Of a stretch of 64,000 bases of DNA, positions 28,414 to 35,667 are shown one piece after another. The number at the start of each line of letters is the position of its first letter. Within the stretch, counting starts at the first letter, position 1. The notes below the pieces were generated by a model. It was not told where the DNA came from, did not search any database, and saw only the letters and a program-made list of their open reading frames with translations. This stretch comes from an uncultured Lachnospiraceae bacterium (lineage in GTDB: Bacteria > Bacillota > Clostridia > Lachnospirales > Lachnospiraceae). The stretch lies in the NCBI GenBank assembly GCA_947626395.1, contig CANQRU010000001.1, forward strand, positions 62,001-126,000, in the 5' to 3' direction. The translations under genes were made by a program, and so were the position numbers.

Positions 28414-28649
28414 CGGTCAGGATCCGCGCGGAGGGCGTGCGTCTGCTGCTCATAATTCCGCGCTTTCTTCTGCCGATCGGACTGCGCGCCGCCGTCCGCT
28501 TCGGAGGCGAAGAGATGAGCGGCAGTCAGAAAGCGCTCCTGCTTGCGCTCTCGAAAGCGGTGCGCAAAATGCACTGGCGCCGCTACCGGGGCCTTGAGCT
28601 CGTCCGCGTCAGCGTATCAGACGGCACGGAGGTCGTCATAAAATTGTAG
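28410..28649 (+). CDS. Small hypothetical protein coupled to the XRE regulator
   Basis: 79 residues beginning inside the regulator's stop codon (ATGA). It has a short hydrophobic stretch (LLLIIPRFLLPIGL), basic residues, and ends SVSDGTEVVIKL. That end resembles the C-terminal strand pattern of the upstream regulator, so the two may be one split functional unit. Not recognised as a known family. The ATGA overlap supports it as a real gene; a strong terminator follows at 28689. Confidence 0.62.
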   Translation: MTVRIRAEGVRLLLIIPRFLLPIGLRAAVRFGGEEMSGSQKALLLALSKAVRKMHWRRYRGLELVRVSVSDGTEVVIKL

Positions 28650-28688
28650 AAATAAATTGCTGAGTGCGTATAAGGCAGTACAAAATGC

Positions 28689-28737
28689 AGAAAGCGGCAT
28701 GGTTCCGAAAACAGGGACTGCGCCGCTTTCTTATTTC
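28689..28737 (+). terminator. Terminator after the XRE/small protein pair
   Basis: Perfect 10-bp arms AGAAAGCGGC (28689-28698) and GCCGCTTTCT (28722-28731), followed by TATTTCTG. Confidence 0.82.
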
Positions 28738-28786
28738 TGTACGAGCAGGTGTTAATAGATATATAAAATGTTAGATTATGGGATGA

Positions 28787-28891
28787 GAATTAACGATTTA
28801 GATTAACACAATCGTTAATTCTTGCATTTTACAGTTAATTCTTATAGAATTACAGTTAATTCTTGACTTTCTTGCCGAGATGTGATAAATT
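28787..28891 (+). promoter_or_regulatory. Promoter with phased operator repeats upstream of the AlbA_2 gene
   Basis: TTGACT (28863-28868) and TAAATT (28886-28891) have a 17-bp spacer. Three direct copies of GTTAATTCTT start at 28814, 28834 and 28855, that is 20-21 bp apart (two helical turns), and the last runs into the -35. An inverted copy upstream forms a perfect 11-bp inverted repeat, GAATTAACGAT (28787-28797) with ATCGTTAATTC (28811-28821). This is the pattern of a cooperative repressor operator. Confidence 0.7.
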
Positions 28892-28921
28892 ATTCTCGGT
28901 GTATTCGAGGAGGTATTGTTT

Positions 28922-30346
28922 ATGCAAACGGAAGCTCTTAAAAAATTAGTATTAGATATAAATGAATTGCAAACTGAAACGCAAACAGTTGAACTGAAAG
29001 CCGCGGCACAGGGCTGCCCTACAAGACTGTTCGATACGCTTTCTTCTTTTTCCAATCAAGATGAAGGCGGTATTATTATTTTTGGCGTTGACGAGACAGA
29101 CAAATATGCAATTAAAGGCGTGTATGATGCACATGATCTTCAAAAGAAGATAACAGAGCAATGCAAACAAATGGAACCTTCTGTCCGCGCTCTGTTTACA
29201 GTTTGTGATATTGATGGGAAGACGGTAGTTTCGGCAGAAATCCCCGGTGCTGATATTTCTGAACGACCAGTATTCTACAAAGGTGTCGGGAGAATCAAAG
29301 GGTCTTATGTTCGCGTCGGCGAATCTGATGAGCCGATGAGCGAATATGAGATTTACAGCTACGAAGCGTTTCGCAAGAGGATCCGTGACGATATTCGTAC
29401 AGTTGATAACGCTAAATTCACAATGATAAATGAAAAACGTATGGCAGATTATATGTCGGCTGTAAAAAACGAGAGAAGGAATCTTGCCGATAATGTCACG
29501 GAGAATGAAATTTTGGAGCTTATGGGAATCACCAATGACGGAGTTCCTACGCTTGGGGGCTTAATGACTTTTTCAAAATATCCGCAGGCATACTTTCCGC
29601 AGCTTTGTATTACCGCCGTTTCTCTTCCCGGAACGGAACAGGGAACTGTAGGCAATGACGGAGAGCGATTTATAGATAATAAACGTATCACCGGCGCAAT
29701 CCCGGATATGCTTGAAGAGGCGGTTGAATTTGTCCGTAAAAACAGCCGGACAAAAACGATTATCGATGATAACGGGTACCGTGCGGACAAGCCGGAGTAT
29801 CCGATTAAAGCTGTGCGTGAAGCGATATTAAACGCTTTGGTACACCGCGATTATAGCGTTCATACCGAAAATGTGCCGATTCGCATTGAGATGTACCGTG
29901 ACCGTATGGAAATTATCAATAGCGGAGGTTTGTACGGTCAAATTTCTGTTGACGCGCTCGGCAAAGTGCGTCCCGAAACAAGAAATGCCGCTCTTGCAAA
30001 TATGCTCGAGCTTTTAAAGGTAACCGAAAATAGGTATTCGGGTATACCTACTATGCTAAGAGAATTTGCAAACGCTGGACTCCCTGCGCCGACGTTTTCG
30101 GCCGTCCACGGCGAATTCAGGGTCGTAATGAAAAATGGCCTGTTCGCTGAAACGATGCCTGTTCCCGATTCTCTTGTAGAATTCTGCTCTACTCCCCGGA
30201 CAAGAAGTGAGATTGTCTCGTTTGTCGGCAAGTCAAAGAATTATGTGATGTCGCAAATAGTCAACCCGCTTGTAGAAAACGGAAAACTCAAGATGACAAT
30301 ACCGAACAAACCGAAAAGTCCAAATCAGAAGTTCGTTAAGGCGTAA
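28922..30346 (+). CDS. AlbA_2/Schlafen-type DNA-binding ATPase-like protein
   Basis: 474 residues. The N-terminal AlbA_2 domain (about 10-130) has the typical TVELKAAAQG and GGIIIFGVDE blocks. A C-terminal GHKL-type ATP-binding region (about 260-400) has AVREAILNALVHRDYS and RIEMYRDRMEIINSGG, and a wHTH-like tail follows. Such proteins are usually labelled ATP-binding or RecG-related DNA-binding proteins; roles in regulation or defence are suspected. The ATG at 28922 is preferred over the TTG at 28916 because GAGGAGG sits 8 bp upstream. The gene is clearly AT-richer than its neighbours, suggesting acquisition. It stands alone behind a multi-operator promoter. Confidence 0.82.
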   Translation: MQTEALKKLVLDINELQTETQTVELKAAAQGCPTRLFDTLSSFSNQDEGGIIIFGVDETDKYAIKGVYDAHDLQKKITEQCKQMEPSVRALFTVCDIDGKTVVSAEIPGADISERPVFYKGVGRIKGSYVRVGESDEPMSEYEIYSYEAFRKRIRDDIRTVDNAKFTMINEKRMADYMSAVKNERRNLADNVTENEILELMGITNDGVPTLGGLMTFSKYPQAYFPQLCITAVSLPGTEQGTVGNDGERFIDNKRITGAIPDMLEEAVEFVRKNSRTKTIIDDNGYRADKPEYPIKAVREAILNALVHRDYSVHTENVPIRIEMYRDRMEIINSGGLYGQISVDALGKVRPETRNAALANMLELLKVTENRYSGIPTMLREFANAGLPAPTFSAVHGEFRVVMKNGLFAETMPVPDSLVEFCSTPRTRSEIVSFVGKSKNYVMSQIVNPLVENGKLKMTIPNKPKSPNQKFVKA

Positions 30347-30446
30347 ATTCAGAGGATATTTTGACGATTCTGAAGGCAAAAAAAGATGAGCCGCCTGCGC
30401 CGCAGCAGATCTGACGCGATTTCTGTCAGAAAATGTAAATGGGGGA

Positions 30447-30475
30447 TTGATTAATTCCGGGAAGTCCACTATAAT
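30447..30475 (+). promoter_or_regulatory. Promoter of the NCS2 permease gene
   Basis: TTGATT (30447-30452) and a perfect TATAAT (30470-30475) with a 17-bp spacer, 50 bp before the start. No purine riboswitch is visible in between. Confidence 0.75.
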
Positions 30476-30525
30476 ATGCCTTGTTTCTTTTTAACCCCCA
30501 ATAAAAAGACAAGGAGAATCGAACA

Positions 30526-31944
30526 ATGGAAAACAAAAACGGACTTTCTGAGGAGGCATTTCAGTTTGAGGGCAGGATGCCTCTGTCCCAGGCGATCCCG
30601 CTGGGCCTGCAGCACGTGCTGGCCATGTTTGTGGGAAACCTGACGCCCCTTCTGGTGATCACCGGCGCCTGCGGACTGGCGGGCAACGCGGAATTCGCGG
30701 ATCTGCGGGTGGCGCTTCTGCAGAACGCCATGCTGGTGGCCGGTATCGTGACCCTGATCCAGCTGTTCTCGATCGGGCCCATCGGCGGCAAGGTGCCGAT
30801 CATCATGGGTACCAGCTCCGGGTTCATCGGAGTGTTCAGCGGCGTGGCGGCTACCATGGGCAGCGGCATCCTGACCTACGGCGCGATGATGGGCGCGTCC
30901 CTGCTGGGCGGTCTCTTTGAAGGCGTGCTGGGCTTCTTCTTAAAGCCTCTGCGCAAGTTCTTCCCGCCGGTCGTCACAGGCACCGTGGTGCTGTCCATCG
31001 GACTTTCGCTGATCTCCGTCGGAATCAATTCCTTCGGCGGCGGCAATACGGCCAAGGACTTCGGCTCCATGGAGAACCTCCTGCTGGCGACCTTCGTGCT
31101 GGTGGTGATCCTGGTCGTGAAGCACTGCACGAAAGGCTTCTTAAGCTCCTCGGCGATCCTGGTAGGCATCGTGGCCGGTTATATTGCTGCGGTGATCATG
31201 GGCCTGGTTCTTCCGCACACCGCGATCGACGCGGAAGGCGTTGAGTACACCAAGTCCTGGGTCCTGAACTGGAGCCAGGTAGGCACCTCGGCCTGGATCG
31301 AGATCCCGAAGCTTATGCCGGTGAAGCTGGTCTTCGACCTGCGGGCGATTCTCCCTGTTATGATCATGTTCATCGTGACGGCGGTGGAGACGGTCGGCGA
31401 TATCTCCGGCGTGATCGTCGGCGGTATGGACCGTGAGGCGACGGACGACGAGCTGGCCGGCGGCGTGATCTGCGACGGTATCGGTTCCTCCATCGCGGCC
31501 CTGTTCGGCGTACTGCCGAATACCTCCTTCAGCCAGAACGTGGGTCTGGTAGCCATGACCAAGGTAGTCAACCGCGGCGCTCTGGCCTGCGGCGCCATTT
31601 TCCTGGTTCTGTGCGGCCTCGTTCCGAAGCTGGGCGCGATCATTTCCATCATGCCCCAGTCGGTGCTGGGCGGCGCGGCCGTGATGATGTTCTCCTCCAT
31701 CGTACTCAGCGGTATCCAGCTGATCACGAGGAAGCCCCTGACGGCCAGAAGCCTGTCCATCGTGGCGGTGGCGCTGGGCGTCGGCTACGGCATGGGCGCC
31801 AATACGGGCATCCTGGCCCATACGCCCCAGTACGTCCAGCTGATCTTCGGCGGCTCCGGCATCGTGCCGGCGGCCATGGTGGCGATCGTTCTGAACATCC
31901 TTCTTCCGAAGACAAAGGAAGATCTGGAGCAGGAAGAGGCGTAA
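30526..31944 (+). CDS. NCS2-family xanthine/uracil permease
   Basis: 472 residues with about 12-14 membrane segments. Family blocks include PLGLQHVLAMFVGN near the N-terminus, GTSSGFIG, and the NCS2 signature region GLVPKLGAIISIMPQSVLGGAAVMMF. NCS2 proteins are proton symporters for xanthine, uric acid or uracil. A purine is suggested by the molybdenum hydroxylase and MocA genes nearby, but this is inference. AAGGAGA lies upstream of the ATG. Single gene with its own promoter; a hairpin terminator lies at 32026-32071. Confidence 0.9.
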   Translation: MENKNGLSEEAFQFEGRMPLSQAIPLGLQHVLAMFVGNLTPLLVITGACGLAGNAEFADLRVALLQNAMLVAGIVTLIQLFSIGPIGGKVPIIMGTSSGFIGVFSGVAATMGSGILTYGAMMGASLLGGLFEGVLGFFLKPLRKFFPPVVTGTVVLSIGLSLISVGINSFGGGNTAKDFGSMENLLLATFVLVVILVVKHCTKGFLSSSAILVGIVAGYIAAVIMGLVLPHTAIDAEGVEYTKSWVLNWSQVGTSAWIEIPKLMPVKLVFDLRAILPVMIMFIVTAVETVGDISGVIVGGMDREATDDELAGGVICDGIGSSIAALFGVLPNTSFSQNVGLVAMTKVVNRGALACGAIFLVLCGLVPKLGAIISIMPQSVLGGAAVMMFSSIVLSGIQLITRKPLTARSLSIVAVALGVGYGMGANTGILAHTPQYVQLIFGGSGIVPAAMVAIVLNILLPKTKEDLEQEEA

Positions 31945-32025
31945 AGAGGCGCGGAGAGAGCGCGGCGCGAGCGGCGAGTGTTCGTTTAGGAGTACAGAAA
32001 AAGTAAGATAAATACAAAGAAAATG

Positions 32026-32071
32026 AAGGCGTGCTGCGGCACCGGGGATTCCGGGCGGGCACGCCTTTTAT
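32026..32071 (+). terminator. Terminator between the convergent permease and mocA-like genes
   Basis: AAGGCGTGC and GCACGCCTT arms are separated by a GC-rich loop and followed by TTATTT. It overlaps the 3' end of the minus-strand gene and may serve both transcripts. Confidence 0.75.
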
Positions 32072-33228
32072 TTCCACATTTCTTCCAGAAGGGTCAGATC
32101 CTCCGGCGTATCGATGTCTTTCAGTTCCATCGCAGAGGCGGCCTCGATCAGTCGAACCTGCTGCGGGAAGGATTTTGCCACACAGGCGCCGCCTTTGTCC
32201 TGCGGAAGATCTTTAAGCGCCGGGAAATGTTCTTTCGGGAAAATGATCGGATTGCCCGGCGTGCCTTCGTGCGCGAGGCGGTAAATGAACTGCGGTTTCG
32301 CCAGAAAAGCGCGGGCCATCCGCTCGATGGTTTCACGAGACAGCAGGGGCTGGTCGCAGGCGCAGAACATACAGCCGTCGGGGAGACGACCGTCAGAAAT
32401 GTCGGAGGCGTCGCCGGGCGATATGCAGCTGGCGGTAAGGCAATCGCCAGGAATGTCGGGGGCGTCGCCGGGCAGTATGCAGTTGATGGAAGAGCCGTTG
32501 ACAGCATGAAAATCAACATCCGTACGTTGGCTGCCGCAGACTGCTTCCACCCCCAGACGGACGGTATCGCTCCGGTACGGGAGTGAATGCAGAACCGTCT
32601 GGATCCCCATTTCTTCGCACAGCTTAGCGATCTCCGGGTGCCTGGTCACGACGACGCGGCGGGAGAACAGAGGCGAGTCGGTGGCTTTCAGAATCCGGCA
32701 GATCAACGGTTCTCCATGAAATGGAGCCAGAAGCTTGTTACCGCCAAAGCGCTGCCCCAGGCCGGAGGCCATGAGAACGCAGGCGAGCTGAGGCTGCGCG
32801 GGCTCTGGCGCATCTGATGGAAGGTCAGAACACTGGCTGTCAGCTTCCGCATCAGTCTGTGGTGAGAGGAGTCGGCGGTCTGCCTCCTGCGTCTCTTCAC
32901 AAAATACTTTACGATAGATTTCCAGATTCGCCTGATAGCAGGCGTCCCGGTAGGTCTTATATTTTTCAACAAAATCCTGCGCCCCGGCAGTGAGCCGGCT
33001 TCCGCCGCCTCCTTTTCCGCCGATGGTCCGCTCGGTCAGCGGAAATCCCAGCGTTTCCTCCGCGTGTCTTAACAGATGCAGGGCCTTGGTGTAGGCCATC
33101 TGCATTTCCTGGGCGGCGGCGCGCAGCGAGCCGGTGCGCTCGATGCCTTCCAGCAGACGGCATGGGCCTTCGCCGAAGAATTTGTCTCCGTTATCGTCTT
33201 TCAGAAAAACGCGGGTTGTCGGGTACAT
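32068..33228 (-). CDS. ModE-like HTH / MocA-type molybdenum cofactor cytidylyltransferase fusion
   Basis: 386 residues. Residues 1-110 are a ModE/LysR-type winged helix (GSLRAAAQEMQMAYTKALHLL, then FPLTERTIGGKGGGGSRLT). Residues about 170-386 are a MobA-like NTP transferase with ACVLMASGLGQRFGGNKLL (nucleotide loop) and CACDQPLL. MocA attaches CMP to molybdopterin for xanthine dehydrogenase-type enzymes, one of which lies at 44.9 kb. Directly before CACDQP is an insertion built from a 54-nt DNA repeat (protein SPGDASDIS and LPGDAPDIP). AAAGGAG lies 7 bp before the ATG. Cytidylyl versus guanylyl transfer is inferred from context. Confidence 0.83.
   Translation of the reverse strand: MYPTTRVFLKDDNGDKFFGEGPCRLLEGIERTGSLRAAAQEMQMAYTKALHLLRHAEETLGFPLTERTIGGKGGGGSRLTAGAQDFVEKYKTYRDACYQANLEIYRKVFCEETQEADRRLLSPQTDAEADSQCSDLPSDAPEPAQPQLACVLMASGLGQRFGGNKLLAPFHGEPLICRILKATDSPLFSRRVVVTRHPEIAKLCEEMGIQTVLHSLPYRSDTVRLGVEAVCGSQRTDVDFHAVNGSSINCILPGDAPDIPGDCLTASCISPGDASDISDGRLPDGCMFCACDQPLLSRETIERMARAFLAKPQFIYRLAHEGTPGNPIIFPKEHFPALKDLPQDKGGACVAKSFPQQVRLIEAASAMELKDIDTPEDLTLLEEMWK
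32398..32482. repeat. 54-nt direct repeat inside the mocA-like gene
   Basis: Two 31-bp near-identical segments (32398-32428 and 32452-32482) sharing GGCGTCGCCGGGC and TATGCAG, offset by 54 nt (18 codons), so the reading frame is kept. Confidence 0.75.
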
Positions 33229-33277
33229 GGCAGACTCCTTTGTACTGTATGTGTCTGAATGATAGTTTCATTTCATT

Positions 33278-33306
33278 ATCATAACAGATTTGGAAGGAAC
33301 CGGCAA
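33278..33306 (-). promoter_or_regulatory. Promoter of the mocA-like gene
   Basis: On the minus strand, TTGCCG (33301-33306) and TATGAT (33278-33283) with a 17-bp spacer, 50 bp before the start. Confidence 0.65.
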
Positions 33307-33376
33307 GAAGAGAAGGCCGGTTTTCGTTATTCTTAACAGATTGTCAGAATCCAGTCAGAGACCATTCATTCTTCCC

Positions 33377-33385
33377 TGCTAGAAT
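33377..33385 (+). promoter_or_regulatory. Extended -10 promoter of the CitMHS gene
   Basis: TGC-TAGAAT (33377-33385) is an extended -10 without a recognisable -35. Such promoters often need an activator; the response regulator at 34972 is a candidate. ATTGTCAGAATC and CCAGTCAGAGAC upstream share GTCAGA and could be binding sites. Confidence 0.45.
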
Positions 33386-33427
33386 CAATAGTATCACAAA
33401 TATTTTCCATTAAGAGGAGGAAGGAAA

Positions 33428-34726
33428 ATGGCTGCATTTATTGGTTTCGCTATGATCATCCTGATCGTGGTCCTGCTGCTGAAAGGCAAAATGTCCCCCA
33501 TCGTGGTGCTGGCAGTCGTTCCCACCGTCGCGGCGCTGCTTCTCGGCTTCGGACCGCAGGAAATCGGAGGGTTCATTAAAGACGGCATCGGAACCACCAC
33601 AAGCAACGGTATCCTGTTCATTTTCTCGGTGATCTATTTCGGCGTGATGTCCGACACCGGTATGTTTGACGTGATCGTGAATTTCCTGGTCAAGCTGGCC
33701 GGCAACAACGTTATCGCGGTTACCGTGGCTACGGCGATCATCGCAACGATCGCCCATTTGGACGGAACGACAGCTACCACTGTCCTGATCACCATCCCGG
33801 CGCTGTACCCGGTCTACAAATCCATGAAGATCGACGGAAGGATCCTTTTGTGTCTGACCGGCGCCTGCATGGGCGTTATGAACCTGCTTCCCTGGGGCGG
33901 CCCCGTGGCCCGCGCGGCTACGGTTCTGCAGATGGACGCCAATGAGCTGTGGCACATCCTGATCCCGATTCAGATCGTCGGCCTTGTCTTCAACATCGTC
34001 GTTGCCGTTCTCCTGGGCATGCTGGCAATTAAACAGGGCGCCGGCGCAGGCAAGGGCGTGACTGTTGAAGTTGACGCGAAAGCGCAGGAAGAAGAAAACG
34101 CGCTGCGCCGTCCGAAGCTGCTGATCTTCAACCTGATCCTGACGATCGCGCTGATCGCCGCTCTGTCCACCGACTATATTACCAGCTATGTGGTGTTCCT
34201 GCTGGCTCTGGGCGTGGCGCTGGCTGTCAACTATCCGGATCAGAAGCTTCAGGATAAGCTGATCAAGAAGCATGCCCCCGCGGCTTTGATCATTTCCGGA
34301 ACCCTCTTCGCTGCCGGCGCTATGGTCGGTATTCTGGACGGGACGGGCATGCTGACCGCGATGGCCAACGCGATCATGGGGATTATTCCCGCATTCCTTG
34401 GGAAATTCATTCATGTCATCTTCGGTATCCTGGCGCTGCCGCTGGGCCTGTGCGTAGGAACCGACGCTTATTTCTACGGCGTTATGCCTCTGGTCATGGA
34501 GGTAGGAGAAACCTACGGAGTAGCCGCCTTAAGCACCGGCATCACGATGGTAATCGGCAAGAACTTGGCCCTGATGGTCAGCCCGCTGGTACCGGCGACG
34601 TTCCTGGCTACCGGCCTTGCCAATATCGAACTGAAAGATCATATGAAATTCAGTATCCCGATTTACTGGGCCATCAGCATTTGCATGGTCATCATCGGAA
34701 TTGTCATCGGAATTGTTCCGATCTGA
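33428..34726 (+). CDS. CitMHS-family (citrate-metal) transporter
   Basis: 432 residues, about 11-12 membrane segments, starting AAFIGFAMIILIVVLLL. Blocks such as TIAHLDGTTATTVLITIPALYP and GVMNLLPWGGPVARA are typical of CitMHS, which move citrate complexed with Mg2+ or Ca2+ by proton symport. Substrate is inferred from family. AGGAGGAAGG precedes the ATG. A two-component system follows 245 bp downstream and probably senses the substrate. Confidence 0.85.
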   Translation: MAAFIGFAMIILIVVLLLKGKMSPIVVLAVVPTVAALLLGFGPQEIGGFIKDGIGTTTSNGILFIFSVIYFGVMSDTGMFDVIVNFLVKLAGNNVIAVTVATAIIATIAHLDGTTATTVLITIPALYPVYKSMKIDGRILLCLTGACMGVMNLLPWGGPVARAATVLQMDANELWHILIPIQIVGLVFNIVVAVLLGMLAIKQGAGAGKGVTVEVDAKAQEEENALRRPKLLIFNLILTIALIAALSTDYITSYVVFLLALGVALAVNYPDQKLQDKLIKKHAPAALIISGTLFAAGAMVGILDGTGMLTAMANAIMGIIPAFLGKFIHVIFGILALPLGLCVGTDAYFYGVMPLVMEVGETYGVAALSTGITMVIGKNLALMVSPLVPATFLATGLANIELKDHMKFSIPIYWAISICMVIIGIVIGIVPI

Positions 34727-34764
34727 GGCGGACATTTTGCATAATATCTGCTGCTATACCTATA

Positions 34765-34803
34765 GGTGCGGGAGGGAGTCGTTAAGAGACTCCTTTCCGT
34801 ACC
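34765..34803 (+). terminator. Hairpin after the CitMHS gene
   Basis: A 16-bp stem with a few G-T wobbles (34765-34780 with 34788-34803, 7-nt loop) stands 38 bp after the stop. A T-run is lacking, so it may terminate weakly or stabilise the transcript end. Confidence 0.55.
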
Positions 34804-34825
34804 GCTCCATTTGTATGCTCCCGCC

Positions 34826-34854
34826 TTGTCCGGCAGGTTAAAATATGGTAAAAT
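34826..34854 (+). promoter_or_regulatory. Promoter of the two-component system
   Basis: TTGTCC (34826-34831) and TAAAAT (34849-34854) with a 17-bp spacer. The predicted transcript starts at about 34861, at the foot of the first leader hairpin. Confidence 0.65.
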
Positions 34855-34865
34855 AACGAGGAAAG

Positions 34866-34930
34866 CGCCGATGACGCTTGCGTCAATCGGCGTTTGACGA
34901 GTATCGCCATCGAGACGTAAGTCGAGATGG
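34866..34930 (+). other. Two-hairpin leader element of the response regulator gene
   Basis: Hairpin 1 (34866-34892) pairs CGCCGAT with ATCGGCG and GACG with CGTC around a CTTG loop, with one bulged A. Hairpin 2 (34907-34930) pairs CCATC with GATGG and GAC with GTC; tandem G-A mismatches lie between the two helices and a GTAA (GNRA) tetraloop closes it. The element is flanked by 11-bp direct repeats ATGGTAAAATA (34845-34855 and 34927-34937). It may be a structured 5' leader or a small inserted palindromic element. Confidence 0.6.
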
Positions 34931-34971
34931 TAAAATACTATAGTACCGTTCTCAGAAAGAGGCAAATTCCT

Positions 34972-35667
34972 ATGGCGAATGAGAAAATTCTGGTTGTTGA
35001 CGATGAACTGCCGATCCGCATGGCGCTTAAGACCGCCTTTGTCCGGGAAGGAATGCAGGTGGTCGAGGCCGGCTGCGGCAGAGACGCTCTTCGGCTTTTG
35101 CATTCGCAGAGCTTTGATCTGATCGTTCTGGATATCATGATGCAGGATATCGACGGCTACACAATCCTGCAGTCCCTGCGATCAGACGGCATTCTGACGC
35201 CAGTCCTGATGCTCAGCGGCAGGCAGGAGGAGATGGATCAGGTGCTTGGCCTAGGACTGGGCGCCGACGATTACCTGACAAAGCCGTTCCATTTATCTGT
35301 GCTGATCCAGAAGGTAAAGGCTCTGATCCGGCGCAGTTCCATCTACAACCAGTCGCGGCAGAATGTGATTGCCGTCGGCCCCTTCCGCTTTGATACCATG
35401 CGGCTGGAATGCTATAAAGATGACCGGCTCTTAAACTTTACGGCCCGGGAACTGGCGCTGTTTCGGTTCCTTTTGGAGCATCCGGGGCAGGTATTTACTA
35501 AGGAGCAGCTGTATCAGCAGGTCTGGAATGAGAACCTGGTCGACGATAATACCATCATGGTCTACATGAAACGGCTGCGTGAAAAGATCGAAGACGATCC
35601 CAAAAATCCCAGATATATCACTACCATCAGAGGAATCGGGTATTTATTCTATGGTCAAAAACAGTAA
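34972..35667 (+). CDS. OmpR-family response regulator
   Basis: 231 residues: a receiver domain with phospho-acceptor D54 (LIVLDIMMQDIDG), acidic pair D10-D11 and the conserved LTKPFH, then a winged-helix DNA-binding domain (about 130-228, ending YITTIRGIGYLF). The start at 34972 (MANEKILVVDD) has AGAGG about 10 bp upstream; the earlier ATG at 34927 lies in the leader hairpin. The stop overlaps the kinase start by 17 bp. The target is probably the adjacent CitMHS gene, by position only. Confidence 0.92.
   Translation: MANEKILVVDDELPIRMALKTAFVREGMQVVEAGCGRDALRLLHSQSFDLIVLDIMMQDIDGYTILQSLRSDGILTPVLMLSGRQEEMDQVLGLGLGADDYLTKPFHLSVLIQKVKALIRRSSIYNQSRQNVIAVGPFRFDTMRLECYKDDRLLNFTARELALFRFLLEHPGQVFTKEQLYQQVWNENLVDDNTIMVYMKRLREKIEDDPKNPRYITTIRGIGYLFYGQKQ

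Noticed and set aside
30347-30525. Purine riboswitch upstream of the xanthine/uracil permease
   Set aside because: The promoter lies only 50 bp before the start, leaving no room for the aptamer, and conserved purine-riboswitch loops are not seen. The guaA leader likewise shows a hairpin but not the aptamer core.
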